Shown here in pieces: positions 49,166-60,820 of a stretch of DNA of 64,000 nt. Location: assembly GCA_941918925.1 (NCBI GenBank), contig OW799236.1, forward strand, positions 74,428,465-74,492,464, in the 5' to 3' direction. This DNA is from Phyto melanocephala. Lineage: Eukaryota > Arthropoda > Insecta > Diptera > Rhinophoridae. Below the pieces are notes generated by a model. That model was given only the letters and a program-made list of their open reading frames with translations, ran no database searches and was not told where the DNA came from. How positions within the stretch are numbered: the first letter of the stretch is position 1; each line of letters begins with the position of its first letter. The position numbers were made by a program, and so were the translations under genes.

Positions 49166-49351
49166 ATTGCGCAATAATAAGAGATTGTATTGTATTTTTT
49201 AAAGGAAATGTCTCAGAAATAAGTACTTCTATATCACATTATGAATTAAGTCACTACTAGAACCTTTTTGAGTATGACAGGCGATATGCAGTACTTAGTC
49301 AGTCAAAGTATGTTGCACATAAAGAACAAGTCAGTACATATTTTTGCTGGG

Positions 49352-49882
49352 ATACTTCAGTTTCATCTATATTTAAAACAGTGAAGCAGTAAATACCTTG
49401 ATGACCACAGTATACTTTTTAAACAAAGAAAGTCATTCATTAAAAAGCGCAGTAGCAGTAAAAGTATACCATAAACAGAGAAAACAAATCTATAACTTTT
49501 GTTTTCATTTTTTAGTTAAACTCCACCTCAAATTAAACGCTTAACATTAAGAGACTATGGAATAAAGGCAATCCAGCAAAGAAACGAGCTCGCATGCAGA
49601 CACCAAAACCATGTCATTAACATGATTATTAATGTCGACGTCTGTCCAGTTTTCATTACTACTAAAGTGGGTAATAAAAGTAAAAGTGTTTTTGTCGTTT
49701 GCTTGAATACATTTCGTTTTCTGACCAAAAAGAAATTGACAACATTAAATTATGTAATAAAATTTATGCAATAAATGTCAAAAAAAAAAAACAAACAAAC
49801 AAACAAAGAAAAAACAACATGAAATTTAAATATGTGTTAATTAATTGCTTTAATGTTTATGTTAATGTTAATGATAGTGACA
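49352..49882. other. 3' flank of lipase gene 2
   Basis: Sequence downstream of the gene 2 stop codon. It contains an A/CAAA-rich run at 49780-49815. No other gene is supported. Confidence 0.4.
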
Positions 49883-50293
49883 TTATTCAAATACGGGTTT
49901 TAGTTGATGTTTCAAAAACTTTGCTAAATCGTCCACTAAACGATCGTTTACTAATGTCTTTATGTCATTCGAAATGAAAAAATCTAAGTGATTAAACTTT
50001 TTTGCTGCTATACGATACACTCCCTTAATGCTTTCCACAAGATGGGCATAAATATGGTGGACGCCTTCTGGAGAGGCTAAAGCATCCGTTTCTCCGAAAT
50101 ATAAAATCATGGGTACTAAGACCTTTTCAAGGTTATAGTTAAAGGGTTCCACAGAGTTATAGGCATTTAAATTGCCAGCCGGTTCATAATCATAGCCAAC
50201 AAAATCTCCTGATTTCCAGATTTGTTGTAAATGACGTATTTCTTTAAGTGAACCTCCCTGTAGCAGCTGCCCATATAAAAGAATATTTGAAAG
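49883..50293 (-). CDS. Lipase gene 2 exon 6 with Asp-His
   Basis: Acceptor CCAAACAG. Encodes LSNILLYGQLLQGGSLKE, the Asp372 and His404 regions, and ends KFLKHQLKPVFE. Confidence 0.93.
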   Translation of the reverse strand, partial: LSNILLYGQLLQGGSLKEIRHLQQIWKSGDFVGYDYEPAGNLNAYNSVEPFNYNLEKVLVPMILYFGETDALASPEGVHHIYAHLVESIKGVYRIAAKKFNHLDFFISNDIKTLVNDRLVDDLAKFLKHQLKPVFE

Positions 50294-53200
50294 CTGTTTG
50301 GAAAGTTTTGAATAATGCTTAGTAGGATATCAAATCAACTTTAAAATACCTTCTCTTGTTGTCCGCTGCCTGCTAATAACTGCAACCATTTCGTGCATTC
50401 CCTTCTCTTCGAAGATTTTATACATTTGTCGCGCATAAATTTTTGGGGCAACAATTCAAACTCTTGTGATTTAGATTTGTTCTACAGAAAATATGAAATT
50501 TTTATTTCGAAATGTGCTTTTGAAAGCAAACGTACCTTTATAAATTTTATAACCTTCCTAACATCCTCACTGTTGAATTTTACATAACCCTTTAAAGCCA
50601 CGGTTGGAGCCAAAGCCTGGACAAATTGTAAACGTTCATTATACTGTGGCTGCAAGGAACACATTACCAAAATGGCATTTAAAGCCTAAAACAAAAGTAC
50701 AAAACAAATATAAACAATTTAGCATACTTTACATCAAGAGCCATCCATCCAAACACACATTCATACATAAATGGCAGTAGCAATAAAAGCTGATAAATAC
50801 AACAACTACCAACCAACCAACCTGTGAATGACCAATTAGTAAAACTTGTTGAAACGATGATTCATTACGTATGTGGTCAACAATGGCTGGCAGATCATAG
50901 CGGCCCCATTCATGAAAACTAAAACTCCAAAAATCACTATCCTCAATTGTGAAACGTGAATGATTGCGCGACCAGGGAGAACCGCGCATATTGGCCAACC
51001 AAACATCATAGTAATTGTTAAACAGCTGAAAGCCTAAATGAACGAAAATACAAAAAGCAACAACAAAAAATAGCATACAGCAATCAAGAAAAAAAAATAA
51101 CACAATTCCTGGTGTTTTATTAGCAAACAACACAAGGGTACAAAGAGAGAGAGAGAGAGTGTGTGTGTGTGTGGTTCATACCTAAACTTTTTGAAGGACC
51201 CATTATAACCCAGGCCAGGGAGGAGGTTAACAAGCCATGTATTAATAATATTGGGCGATGACCTGGTCGTGGCAAACGATGCAATGTTAAATTGTAACCA
51301 TCTGTTGTTACAACGTGGTGGTGCTCCAATGAATAGTTGTGTTTTGTAATCCAATCACTCTAAATGTTAAGGATTGAAATTAAATTTACATGTAGAAAAA
51401 TTTGAAGCAAATTATGAGAAATATTTTATTATAAATTTTAAATAAAAATTTAATTCTAACTAATTACACTTAAAGCTTGTTGTAAGAATGATATTTGTTA
51501 TAACATCAATAGTAAAACATAAATATTTACCAGGTAACCAGTCTAACACTCTACATCTGTGGTGCCAAGGGTATGTATTGCTTTGTTATTTCGTTTGTAA
51601 TTTTTTTTATCCCATAATTTTACAACAAAAATTATTATTTTTTAGCACTAGAATATTTTACAGACACATTTTTTATTATTCATATATATATATTACCTCT
51701 AGAGATACTTGTAAAAAAGATTGGAAGGATTTGTCACTAATCGGCAAAGTTATAGGCAATGATTGTTTGGGAAAATATATATATTTTAAATCTTTCAAGT
51801 TTTTAAATAGTTTTTGGACATGCTAAAGCGGTACATTACAAGACGTAGTTTTGGAAATTATTTTTGAGAAAAACTAATTAAACGGTTTGAAACTGACATA
51901 AGCATCACAATACAACTACATACACGCAAAGAAAAACCATGGTTACGACATGATCACGACGGTCATATTATTTTTTCTAAAACAATATTTGGTTGTCGAA
52001 AACAAGTAATAGTTATTTTTGTTTCATTTCATCATATATTTTGTCACTAAAATCAAGCATTTGTTTGAATTGTATCATTTAATGATTACTTTTCGTAAAA
52101 ATTTCAAAATGGTTATCATTTAAAAATAGTATGATTTGAAAAAATTAATTTAACAAAAATAACATTATATTCATAATCATTAAAAATTAAAAATAATCAT
52201 TGAATAATAAGTGAGACAACAGTATGATTACAAAATAATCAAGCTATGATTTTTGTTTAATAATAATTTGATTTCAATTGTTCTTCTTCTTGCTGAATAA
52301 ATTTTTATTATTTTAAAAGTTTGAAATGTCAAAAAAAGGAACAAAAATTTTGAAAAATGTAAGAAAATTTAAAAATAAACGAGAAAGTGTAAAAAAAAAT
52401 TGGTATAAAAATTGCAATTAAATTGGTAAGTACAATCAATATGTGTATGTCACAGCAAAAGACAATAATTTGCCGTAAAAAAGCAAAGATTGTTGATTAC
52501 AATTGTAGTCATATATATGATTATTGAATGATATTTTAATTAAACATAATAATGATAACTGGTAACTATTATTATTTTAAACATAATCATACAATTCAAT
52601 CATAGTATGTTGCTCTTCGATTATGGTTACCACAACCATATTTTTTCTTTGCGTGTACTTTTGTTTTTATACACCCCACCAAAAAAATGGTGGGGGTATA
52701 TTCATTTTGTCATTCCGTTTGTAACACATCAAAATATAAATTTTGGACCCCATAAAGTATATATATTCTAAATTGGGGTTTCATTTTATGACGATCTAGC
52801 TATGTCCATCCGTCTGTCCGTCTGTTGAAAGCACGATAGATGTCGCACCGAAAAAGCTAGGGGCTGAAATTTTACCAGAATCTTTCTTATAGACAAGGTT
52901 TGTTTGGTATTGAAAATGGAATAAATCGGAATATTATGAAGAGAGTTATAGCGCGTAATACAAGAGTAGGTCGAAAAACCCGTGTCCTTCTAACACCGAA
53001 TAAAATGGAATTGTGTCCAAACGCATTAACGTAGAGTCTTAAAACTTTGAATATATATTTCCTGAGTAAGAAAAAAAATTTCTCTGAAAATTGCTTAAAT
53101 TTATGCATTTGGAAAGGTGAAAAGTAGTTCAAAATGTACGAAAACTTATACCGTGTAATTATTTTTCGGTATTTAAAACCTAATAAAACTGACAAAATTA

Positions 53201-55715
53201 GATGTACGATTTTGAAATTTTGCGAATATTGTTTTTTGGTCAAGTGATTTGTTGTAAGAGAAAATAAATGTGACACGACCACTTTTACGTCCTCTCCCAT
53301 ATTACATTTTTTTAATCAAATTCATATAATTTCTCTATGAATAAAGATTTTGGAATAATAAAAGAACTACATATATTGAAATATCTTAGTGTATTCATTA
53401 GCAGAAAACACTTCGAGACGCCTGCTATAACGCAAATTTTTCACGTTATCTACTATTAATATAATTTAAAAGCTTATAAACCGACAAAATTAGAGGTATG
53501 ATGATGAAATTTGCTACAGATATTCTTCTTGTCAATGTCATTGTTATGCTTTCTTCTAGTCAATGTCATTTAGGTGACACGCCTATTTTAATGCCTACCT
53601 CCCATATAACGGTTTATCTTAGATCCATATAATTTCTCTATGGAAAAAGTTTTTGGAAGAATAAAGAACTTGTTTTATTTTATATTGAAATATCTAAGTT
53701 GTATATATTAGCAAAAACTTTATTGACACGCCCACTTTCATTGAATGACTAAATTTACGAAAACATTTTACTAGCATATCGAAGTTATACAAAGAAAGTA
53801 ATACATATTTAACTATAAAGATATTATTCCATAGCAATTACATTTAATAACAAAATAATAAATTTTGTGCTATAAAAGTACACAAAATTTGTGGTGGGTA
53901 TAAATATATACCCGAATATAGTGTTCTTCCTTGTTTTAATTAAAAGTCACAAAAAAAAATAGATTTTGATCTATACTATACTATATATACTAGGGTTAAG
54001 CATTAAATGAAAGTAAACAAAAAAACAATATGGCCTTCTCTACAAAATGGCGAACAAAAAATTTATATATCAGTCAAACCTAACAATTACAAATTTGCGG
54101 CTTTCTTAGCGTATGGGCAATCTAGCATCACTTACGTCTACGTATCTCCAACTGGATGGGTATTTTGTGGGTGGTATTCCAAAGGTTTATGTTACACATT
54201 TTTCCGGCCAGAATATACTTAGAATTCTACGGAGACACCTGTTTACAAATACTTAATGCTAATACTGTGTTTGGATGCAGCAGTCAGAAATTCACTGCCA
54301 TACAACAATATAGACTTCACGTTGGAGTTAAAGATTCTGAATTTGATGTTGGTAGATAGCTGAGTGAATTGCCATAAAGGATTTACCATAGCAAAAGTTC
54401 GCCTAGCCTTTTCCAATCTGGTTTTCACATCCTGAGATGAGCCGCCATTTGGTGTAATAGTACAACCCAGATAACAAAAAGAAGTTACATTTCCCATAGG
54501 TTAGTGCTGTAAAAGGATAGCCTTAGTAGTTGATGAACTTATATGCAATATGTTGATATTTTTGAGTTTAACTTTTATCCTACTCTTGCGGACATTTCCT
54601 ATAGTACGGAGTTTATCAGAAGGCAAGAAGTCAGTATAATTAAGGTGTTCTAAACATCCCTGCACCTCTCAGCTTATGTCTCTATTAGTATGTGTTTCAT
54701 CTTTCATAATGAAATCAATAACGAGGGTGAAGGATATAAAAGATTCGGCACGGCCGAATATAACACTCTAACTCTTTCTTCACCTATTTTATCTGTCAAA
54801 ATCCGTAGATTAAAAGTAAATTCTCTCTCTTCTCTTTTCTTCATATATAAAAAATTTAAACATAAAGGTATCTCCGAACTGCGAATACCTGCTAAAACAA
54901 GTGTGGAATATCTGAAAAGGGATAAATCCCCCAGAAATTTTGTAGCCACCTTAAAATTCAGTATTTTGTACATGATTTTATGAATTTTATTAGTAGCATT
55001 TTTCAAAGGTTTAGTCAATCCTTAAGTTGAAAAGAGAAGGAAGACTTTAAATTCCGCAAAGCATACCAATAACTTAAGAAATTGATTTGTTGTAGAAAAG
55101 AGAAAGAGGTAGGTACACATAAGAGTTTGGTGATTTGAAGTAACTTCCTTAATGAAGTAGCTTCCTTAATGCCTTTTTTGGATTCCTATTAAATGGTTGT
55201 AACATCCACAGAAGTAAGTATGTGCATCAGATCAGGCATTAATTTATTCAACTCCCTTTTTTTCAAATGATAATTTTTAAAAATTTCATGTAGCCGAATC
55301 TGGATCCGAACCACTGAACATGATCTTGATCTTTTACATAAACATTCTAAAATTGACGTAAATTTAAATAACTTGTATGTTAAATTTCTTACAAAAACGA
55401 TTCAAAATTAATATTTCAATCTAAGTTTCTCTAAGTGCAAATACGTATAAAAATTAATTTACTTATTTTTGTAACACTCACAGTTGACCAATTTAATTTT
55501 TCATATGCTGGAGAATTTTGATCTATTTCATTTGAATCTTCATCTATATCTTTATCGCCATTATTTATACCAAAAAAATGCCAAAGAAATGATATTCCAC
55601 CAATAGACAGTGCAACGCGATGTCTGCAGGCTAATGCATTACAATTTTGTTCACTGACATTTAAAATTAAAATATAAAAAATATAGAAAATAATGCGCAC
55701 TTTATGTTTAAACAT
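49883..55715 (-). CDS. Secreted acid lipase (lipase 3-like), gene 2
   Basis: Coding exons join in frame: 55715-55482, 51359-51182, 51033-50822, 50685-50536, 50481-50350 and 50293-49883, giving 1317 bases and 438 residues; all introns are GT-AG. Residues 7-25 are a hydrophobic signal-like segment, followed by a longer leader than usual with an acidic stretch (53-66). Then come the lipase N-terminal region (HHHVVTTDGYNLTLHR), HGLLTSS, NMRGSPWSRNHS, the elbow GHSQA with Ser207, Asp372 (FGETDALASP) and His404 (FNHLDF). The substrate is probably a neutral lipid. GHSQA replaces the usual GHSQG and the protein is far from gene 1, so its substrate or activity may differ. The phase-1 intron after MGPSKSL matches gene 1; the others do not. 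Exon 1 is the least certain part. Confidence 0.92.
50350..50481 (-). CDS. Lipase gene 2 exon 5 (residues 259-302)
   Basis: Acceptor TTTTCTGTAG and donor GTATTT. Encodes a basic cap segment (KSKSQEFELLPQKFMRDKC to GQQEK). FELLPQ fits the family; the rest is divergent. Confidence 0.88.
50536..50685 (-). CDS. Lipase gene 2 exon 4 (residues 209-258)
   Basis: Acceptor TTTTGTTTTAG and donor GTACGT. Begins with Ala209, giving GHSQ-A, and reads ALNAILVMCSLQPQYNERLQ to VIKFIK. Confidence 0.92.
50822..51033 (-). CDS. Lipase gene 2 exon 3, ending at the nucleophile
   Basis: Acceptor TTCATTTAG. Reads GFQLFNNYYDVWLANMRG to VLLIGHSQ, ending exactly after the Gln codon at CACAG before GTTGGT. The catalytic Ser207 is the second-to-last residue of this exon. 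Confidence 0.93.
51145..51173. repeat. (AG)n(TG)n microsatellite in lipase 2 intron 2
   Basis: An AGAGAG run passing into GTGTGT a few bases inside the donor of intron 2. Variation in length could affect intron 2, which is short (about 148 bases). Confidence 0.9.
51182..51359 (-). CDS. Lipase gene 2 exon 2 (residues 79-138)
   Basis: Acceptor CATTTAG and donor GTATGA. Encodes SDWITKHNYSLEHHHVV, then PILLIHGLLTSSLAWVIMGP to KSL, ending in phase 1. Confidence 0.92.
51923..52655 (+). mobile_element. TA-flanked MITE (CACGCAAAG family), copy 2
   Basis: Ends CACGCAAAGAAAAACCATGG and, inverted, CACGCAAAGAAAAAATATGG, flanked by TA. 733 bp, non-coding, intact. It lies in intron 1 of lipase gene 2. 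Confidence 0.85.
52669..53934 (-). mobile_element. DINE-type subfamily B element, inverted
   Basis: Starts TATACACCCCACCAAAAAAA, carries CATAAAGTATATATATTC, CCATCCGTCTGTCCGTCTG and several CGCCC/CACGCC blocks, and ends GGTATAAATATATACCCGAA and CTTCCTTGTT. The order is the reverse of 1444-3308. The terminal hairpin has partly decayed. It lies in intron 1 of lipase gene 2. A 137-residue frame inside is not a gene. Confidence 0.75.
54090..54680 (-). pseudogene. LINE reverse transcriptase C-terminal fragment
   Basis: The minus strand reads SFCYLGCTITPNGGSSQDVK, KARRTFAMVNPLW and IFNSNVKSILLYGSEF, and after a shift NRCLRRILSIFWPEK. This is the post-catalytic region of a LINE polymerase of the type with FxYLGS..GG..DVK..I.KAR. 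The upstream part (54500-54680) is broken. It differs from the Jockey-like fragments at 16913 and 48560. Confidence 0.8.
54716..54780 (-). mobile_element. DINE-type head remnant
   Basis: GGTGAAGGATATAAAAGATT with the hairpin TTCGGCACGGCCGAA and TATAACACTCTAAC is the inverted head of subfamily A. The rest of the element is absent. Confidence 0.65.
55482..55715 (-). CDS. Lipase gene 2 exon 1 (residues 1-78)
   Basis: Encodes a hydrophobic segment (RIIFYIFYILILNV), a Cys-containing stretch (NCNALACRHR) and an acidic linker ending YEKLNWST before GTGAGT, phase 0. It joins SDWITKHNYSLEHH. It is 4.1 kb from exon 2 and assigned by frame, strand, signal-like start and donor. Confidence 0.75.
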
Positions 55716-56019
55716 TTAACATGATTTAAATATCTATAATAAGTTTTGCTGTTCATTATCTCAGTGAAATTTTTTTATGTAAATATTTGGTTAATTAGAG
55801 TAATTAAAATATTATCGTATGTTATTGATCAATTATTTCTGAGGGTTATTGAAGTGTTTGTTATTTTTTTAACAAACGTTAACCTTTAAAGTGAAATGGA
55901 GACAATTTTGATTTTACTTAAATTATTTCACATATTTCTCATATTTTTTCTAATAAATTTTTTATTTTAAACACTTAAAGATAATTTTTTTTATAAAAGA
56001 TATACGAAAAAATCATTTT

Positions 56020-56205
56020 ATCCACGTAGCAATATTTATTGCCGCAACAGTCAAATTTAATTGCGTCCATAGAAATTTCTACGTGTAGTCCGCAAATTGT
56101 CATATGTATGTAGAGTGAGATATTCAAAAAAATAAAAAAAAACGTAATTGTTTAAACAAAAGTATTAAATTTTTTAAATTATTTGTGTCGTATTCTGGAG
56201 ATCCT
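56020..56205. repeat. Dispersed hairpin-containing repeat, copy 2
   Basis: CCACGTAGCAATATTTATTG pairs imperfectly with AGAAATTTCTACGTG. The following words match the copy at 145-480, including CATATGTA and ATTTGTGTCGTATTCT. Confidence 0.45.
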
Positions 56206-56464
56206 ATCTTAGAAATTGGTGTCAAAAGTGTATCCAAGAATATTTTTTTAAAATAAAATTATACTGAAAAATTGTATGACTGATTTATCTTATCTTTTTA
56301 TAAATAGTAACAAACTTGTCTTTAAATTATCTTAGGAGTAAGAAAAATGTTAGTTTTTGTAGTACAATATGGAAGAAGCAGAAGCAAGTTATAGGTCGAT
56401 TTTGCTAGTTTTCAAAGCGGTTATTCCCAGTGATTTCAAAAATGATGATTCCATACAAATTGTG

Positions 56465-56578
56465 CAACTATCACACGGACAGACGGACATTGCTCAATCG
56501 ACTTTCCTTTTCAACATTTGTCGGAAAAAAGAAATTAATAGGATTGTAAGCCCTTGGCACCACGGGTAAAGGGTATAA
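56465..56578 (+). mobile_element. DINE-type tail remnant
   Basis: ATCACACGGACAGACGGACA, TTGCTCAATCGACTTTCC and GCACCACGGGTAAAGGGTAT are decayed subfamily A tail words; a similar remnant is at 61440-61588. Confidence 0.55.
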
Positions 56579-58338
56579 ATATGACAAGTCGGGAACCCTT
56601 GTGAAATTGTATTAAATCACAAATTAAATTGAAACTCTTTTCTGAATAAATGTCTTTCGATAATATGAACAATTTTGTAAAAGTGAACTTGCTTGTTTTT
56701 AATTAGCTCATATTATCGTGAGTTCACTGTATACAGATATTCACTGAAACCTTTAATATTACAAATGCAGAATGAAGGTTTGAATTTCTGAAACTACTTT
56801 GTTCAAACCAGTTCGCCTTCATTTTTTCGAAAAAAAAAAACAAACAACAAATTAAATTTCATATTTAATTAAAAATTCTATTTATGCAAGCAAAACTTTA
56901 TGAATACATTGTGAATAATGTCATAATAAATGTAATGCAATGTCATAATAAACTCACTTATTTAGAACACATTTAGGCAAAATTTTCTAAAATAATTTTT
57001 TCCTTTTTTCATAATAAACTTATGGCTTTCATTAAAAGTCGTTTGTACCTTATTGGCCCACTCGAACGCAAGTTCATGAAAAGCCTATAAAAACTGTATT
57101 AAAGCTGTACAGTAATCTATTTTAATAATGAAAATTTTTCCTTCATATTTTTATATTTTTATTACATCATGTATTTTTTAAATACAACTCACGTCTGTAT
57201 TCAAAAAGCAGTTAAGTTTATGAGTACGAAAGTATAAAGTTTAAATGAACCACGAGATTTTTGTGTGTGAATGATGTCTAGTAGTGGAGTAGTGAATTCC
57301 ACTTAAAAGGAGTAAGTCAAAGGAATATTCGTACATATATTTGATTCAAACATAAGTATATGCATGTATGTATGTGAGTATGTACTTTTATCTCGAGAGT
57401 AGATAAAAAATATAATAAAAAGTTTTAAACACGAAATGAGTAAAAATATGAAAACATTTTTTTTAACAGAGTCGTATACAACATTTAAATGAAATGATTT
57501 CATAAAAATAACAGCCTAAAGGCAGGCAATACTTATGCATTCGTGCTTGAACTACTGTTAAAAAGCAGATGCTTAAAGGAATTATTAAATAACTTAGTGC
57601 AAATGTTTATTAGTAAGAAATTATGAATAAAAAAAGGGATGAAGACTAAAATTAAAATTTTTAAACAAATTGTATCCGTATATATAAGACAATTAGTTGC
57701 CCATTAGAAGGTCACTCGAAAGCAGAATGCATAAGAATATTTTTCAGTGATATAGGCATAAGCACAATCATGAAAAGTGAGGTATTTAAGATCGAACTGC
57801 AGAATCTTGATATTTACATCTTTAGCACTAACAAAAACAAAGTTTCATCTTTTGTACATCTACCCATTTAACCCATTTGAAAGGTTGTCGATATATTTGC
57901 AGCTTTTCTTTGCTGTATTTAAACGTTTATGTATAGAATATTTTAAAATTGTTTATGTTTGATACATTTTAAGCTTCTGTTTTTTTTATAAAAAAACAAA
58001 TTATTATTTTTTAACAAACTCATGATAAAAAAGATATAAAATTTTATTGTACAAAGTAAAGAGATTGCTTTTTCGACAACTATCAGACATACTCTGTTTT
58101 CAGTGCATTTAAAATAGGAGACTATATGTGTACACAATATTTTTTGATAAGCCTACATCACTAAGTAGGAAGGAATGGGAGAAATAAATAGATACATTTT
58201 TCTTCTACTTTATGCAATACATGAATACTAGAGGTACAACCAAAATAAGGCCCTATCACCTCGCTGTAGCCGATGTTGCGTTGAAACCGAAAAATTTTTT
58301 ATGTGTTAAAAATTTTTTATTTTATAATTATTTAACTA

Positions 58339-59040
58339 CACGCAAAGAAAAAATATGGTTGTGGTAATCATAATTGAAGAGCAACACTATGACTGAATTG
58401 TATGATTATGGTTAAAACATATAATGGTTACCAGTTATCATTATTATGTTAAATCAAAGTATCATTCAATAATCATATACATATATGACTACAATTGAAA
58501 TCGACAATCTTTGCTTTTTTACGGCAAATTACTGTCTTTTGCTGTAACATACACATATTGATTGTACTTACCAATTTAATTGCCATTTTTTTTACTAATA
58601 TTTTTTTACATTTTCTCGTTTATTTGTAAATTTTCTTTAATTTTTCAAAATTTTTGTTCATTTTTTTGACATCTCAAACTTTTAAAATAATAAAAATTTA
58701 TTTAGCAAGAAGAAGAACAGTTGAAATCAAATTATTTTTAAAAATAAATCATAGCTTGATTAATTTGTAATCATACTGTTGTCTCACTTATTATTTAATG
58801 ATTATTTTTAGTTTATGATGCTTTTGAATAAAATGTTATTTTTGCAAATTAATTTTTTTAATTTTGACGAAAAGTAAACATTATATGATACAATTCAAAC
58901 AAATGCTTGATTATCGTGACAAAATATATGATGAAATGAAACAAAAATAACTATTACTTGTTTTCGACAACCAAATATTGTTTTAGAAAAAATAGTATGA
59001 CCGTCGCGATCATGTCGTAACCATGGTTTTGCTTTGCGTG
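58339..59040 (-). mobile_element. TA-flanked MITE (CACGCAAAG family), copy 3
   Basis: Inverted relative to copy 2: starts CACGCAAAGAAAAAATATGG and ends CCATGGTTTTGCTTTGCGTG, with TA at both flanks (58337-58338 and 59041-59042). 702 bp, non-coding. Confidence 0.85.
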
Positions 59041-59042
59041 TA

Positions 59043-60549
59043 TTTAAATTTGTTAATATAATTATATGATTATAATTATAATCTAAAAACTATATTTGTT
59101 AAGTGAAATTAACTTAAGATTAAGAGTTCGTGTTGATTTGCATTGGGGGGATAATATCTAGTACGACTTTGATCGCGCGTTCCGCAGAAATGTTGCTGCG
59201 TTGGGTTTTTTGAATTCTTGATTCAGCTTTCACTATGTTTAAAAGTCATTTTAAAAAGTTGAACGAAAACAAACGTTTAAATTCGATTATTATAAAATAA
59301 ATGCACAACAAACAAAAGTGACAGTGCCTGCCTTATTTTTATACTTTTATCAATAAATTATGTATAATATTTCGCAAATTTGCATAAGGCAGCGTAGTTA
59401 AGTCGCAATATATTACCACGATTTATTAAATTTATACAGAATATTATTAAATATTTTATGGAAAAACTTATAATTTATTTATCATTTAATAAATTTATAA
59501 AAAAAATATTTTAATTTTTCTAGAACTTACTGATCCCAAACTGTATTGCATTTGACGCGAAACCTTTTTTAACAATATCGAAAATCTAAAGATGCAGTTC
59601 ATATTGTTTTTTATGCACTACATGGTATGAATAGGACCATTTTGATATTTTCAAAAATTTTAAAAAAGGTAGTCTCCCTAATGCATACATACATATGTAG
59701 ATGTAGTTTAGAGTCGACTTTAATAAAACTCACAAAGAACCTATTAATAGCTTGAGAAAAGTGAAAAAACATTTTTTTCTTCAAAAGTAGCCTCTCTCAA
59801 ATCACTCATAAATTTTATATTTTTTTTACAATTATCCATTTTTAAAAATAAAAAATTAAAAAGAAAAATCAAATATTTTAAATTCCATATTTGTATTGTA
59901 TTGCTAAGTGTTTTCCGAAAGACTGCACGTTTGTCTGGCACGCATAATGGCCAAAAAATAATAGTAAAATGTTAAATAAAAAAATTGGTTGCGATTGTGT
60001 TGATACGTTTTGTCGGCTATTTGGACACATATGTTAAGGCTTTAAATATAAAATTATTTTGTATATTTTCACTATTTGTCCACCATAAAATATGTTTTTT
60101 ATTTTAATTTACCATGAAGTAAAAATTGTTATTTGCTATTTTTATGTGGTCTGTTTGGGTAGCAAAATGAAAAGAGCCACGTTGATTTTATTATTGTGAT
60201 TGTTTAAGACATAAACTGATTTTATTTATGTAGCTGAAGCAGTGATAAAGACTGTTTAAAACATATTTGTAAAAAATAAGTAAGAACAATTTTTGTTTTC
60301 ATAAACTTGAAAAGGATTGCCATGATTACAATTAAATTCGTTGGTTTGACAAAATTTAATTTATGTTTGAATGATTAAATTTTAAAGACATGTAAGAATG
60401 TTATGCTCTGCCATGCCAAATCTAATAAAACCATTCACCAACACGCAAATATGAAGGAATAGTGAACACATTGCAGCGTAGCCTAAATTACAGATTAAAT
60501 GTTATACACAATTTTGCGTTTTAATTTCCGACTACATCTTTGCTTTTTT
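59043..60549. other. AT-rich interval, nothing recognised
   Basis: No supported gene, RNA or element ends. Confidence 0.4.
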
Positions 60550-60820
60550 ATTCTAATAGTCAAAACCTTTCATTTGATACCCATATTGATTAACTTTAGG
60601 AAAATAAATAACCGCAATTTTTTTAGACGCCATCTTGGACTTGGACACCTTCTTATAGTTTTATGTAATCTACAGGTCAAGGCTTTTCGTTTAATACTAA
60701 TATTGTGGGTGTGGATGGGGACAAAGCCATATTTAATTTTAAACGCCATCTTGGACTTAAGTTTTTTAATATTTCACTATATTTTACTGCCCTTTTATTT
60801 GATTCCAATTTCAAGAGGCT
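60550..60820. repeat. Degenerate tandem repeat, ~116-bp period
   Basis: CGCCATCTTGGACTT occurs at 60628-60642 and 60744-60758. TTTCATTTGATACCCATATTG, TTTCGTTTAATACTAATATTG and TTTTATTTGATTCCAATTTC recur at matching spacing. The 145-residue frame across it (60499-60936) follows from the repeat and is not credited as a protein. Confidence 0.65.

Larger units (their letters stand above)
46809..49351. mobile_element. Composite region between ATCCCAGCAAAA inverted ends
   Basis: The left end ATCCCAGCAAAACATT and the right end, inverted, ATCCCAGCAAAAATATG match the smaller element at 20440-20876. AATAAGTACTTA-like words recur inside both ends. The interior holds two paralogous segments, hAT-like ends, two long palindromes, a MITE fragment and a LINE tail. 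It may be one large non-autonomous element that collected insertions, or two ends of separate copies. No target duplication was found. Confidence 0.5.
55716..58336. other. Upstream of lipase gene 2, no further gene seen
   Basis: AT-rich. TATTTAAA words lie just 5' of the gene 2 start, but no promoter can be fixed. It contains a dispersed repeat (56020-56205) and a DINE-type remnant (56465-56578). Confidence 0.4.

Noticed and set aside
52887..53300. Minus-strand 137-residue frame
   Set aside because: It lies within a DINE-type element, has no domain, and diverges from the corresponding region of the other copies.
54690..55018. Overlapping frames on both strands (97 and 104 residues)
   Set aside because: Neither has a domain or splice context, and they overlap a DINE head remnant in an intron.
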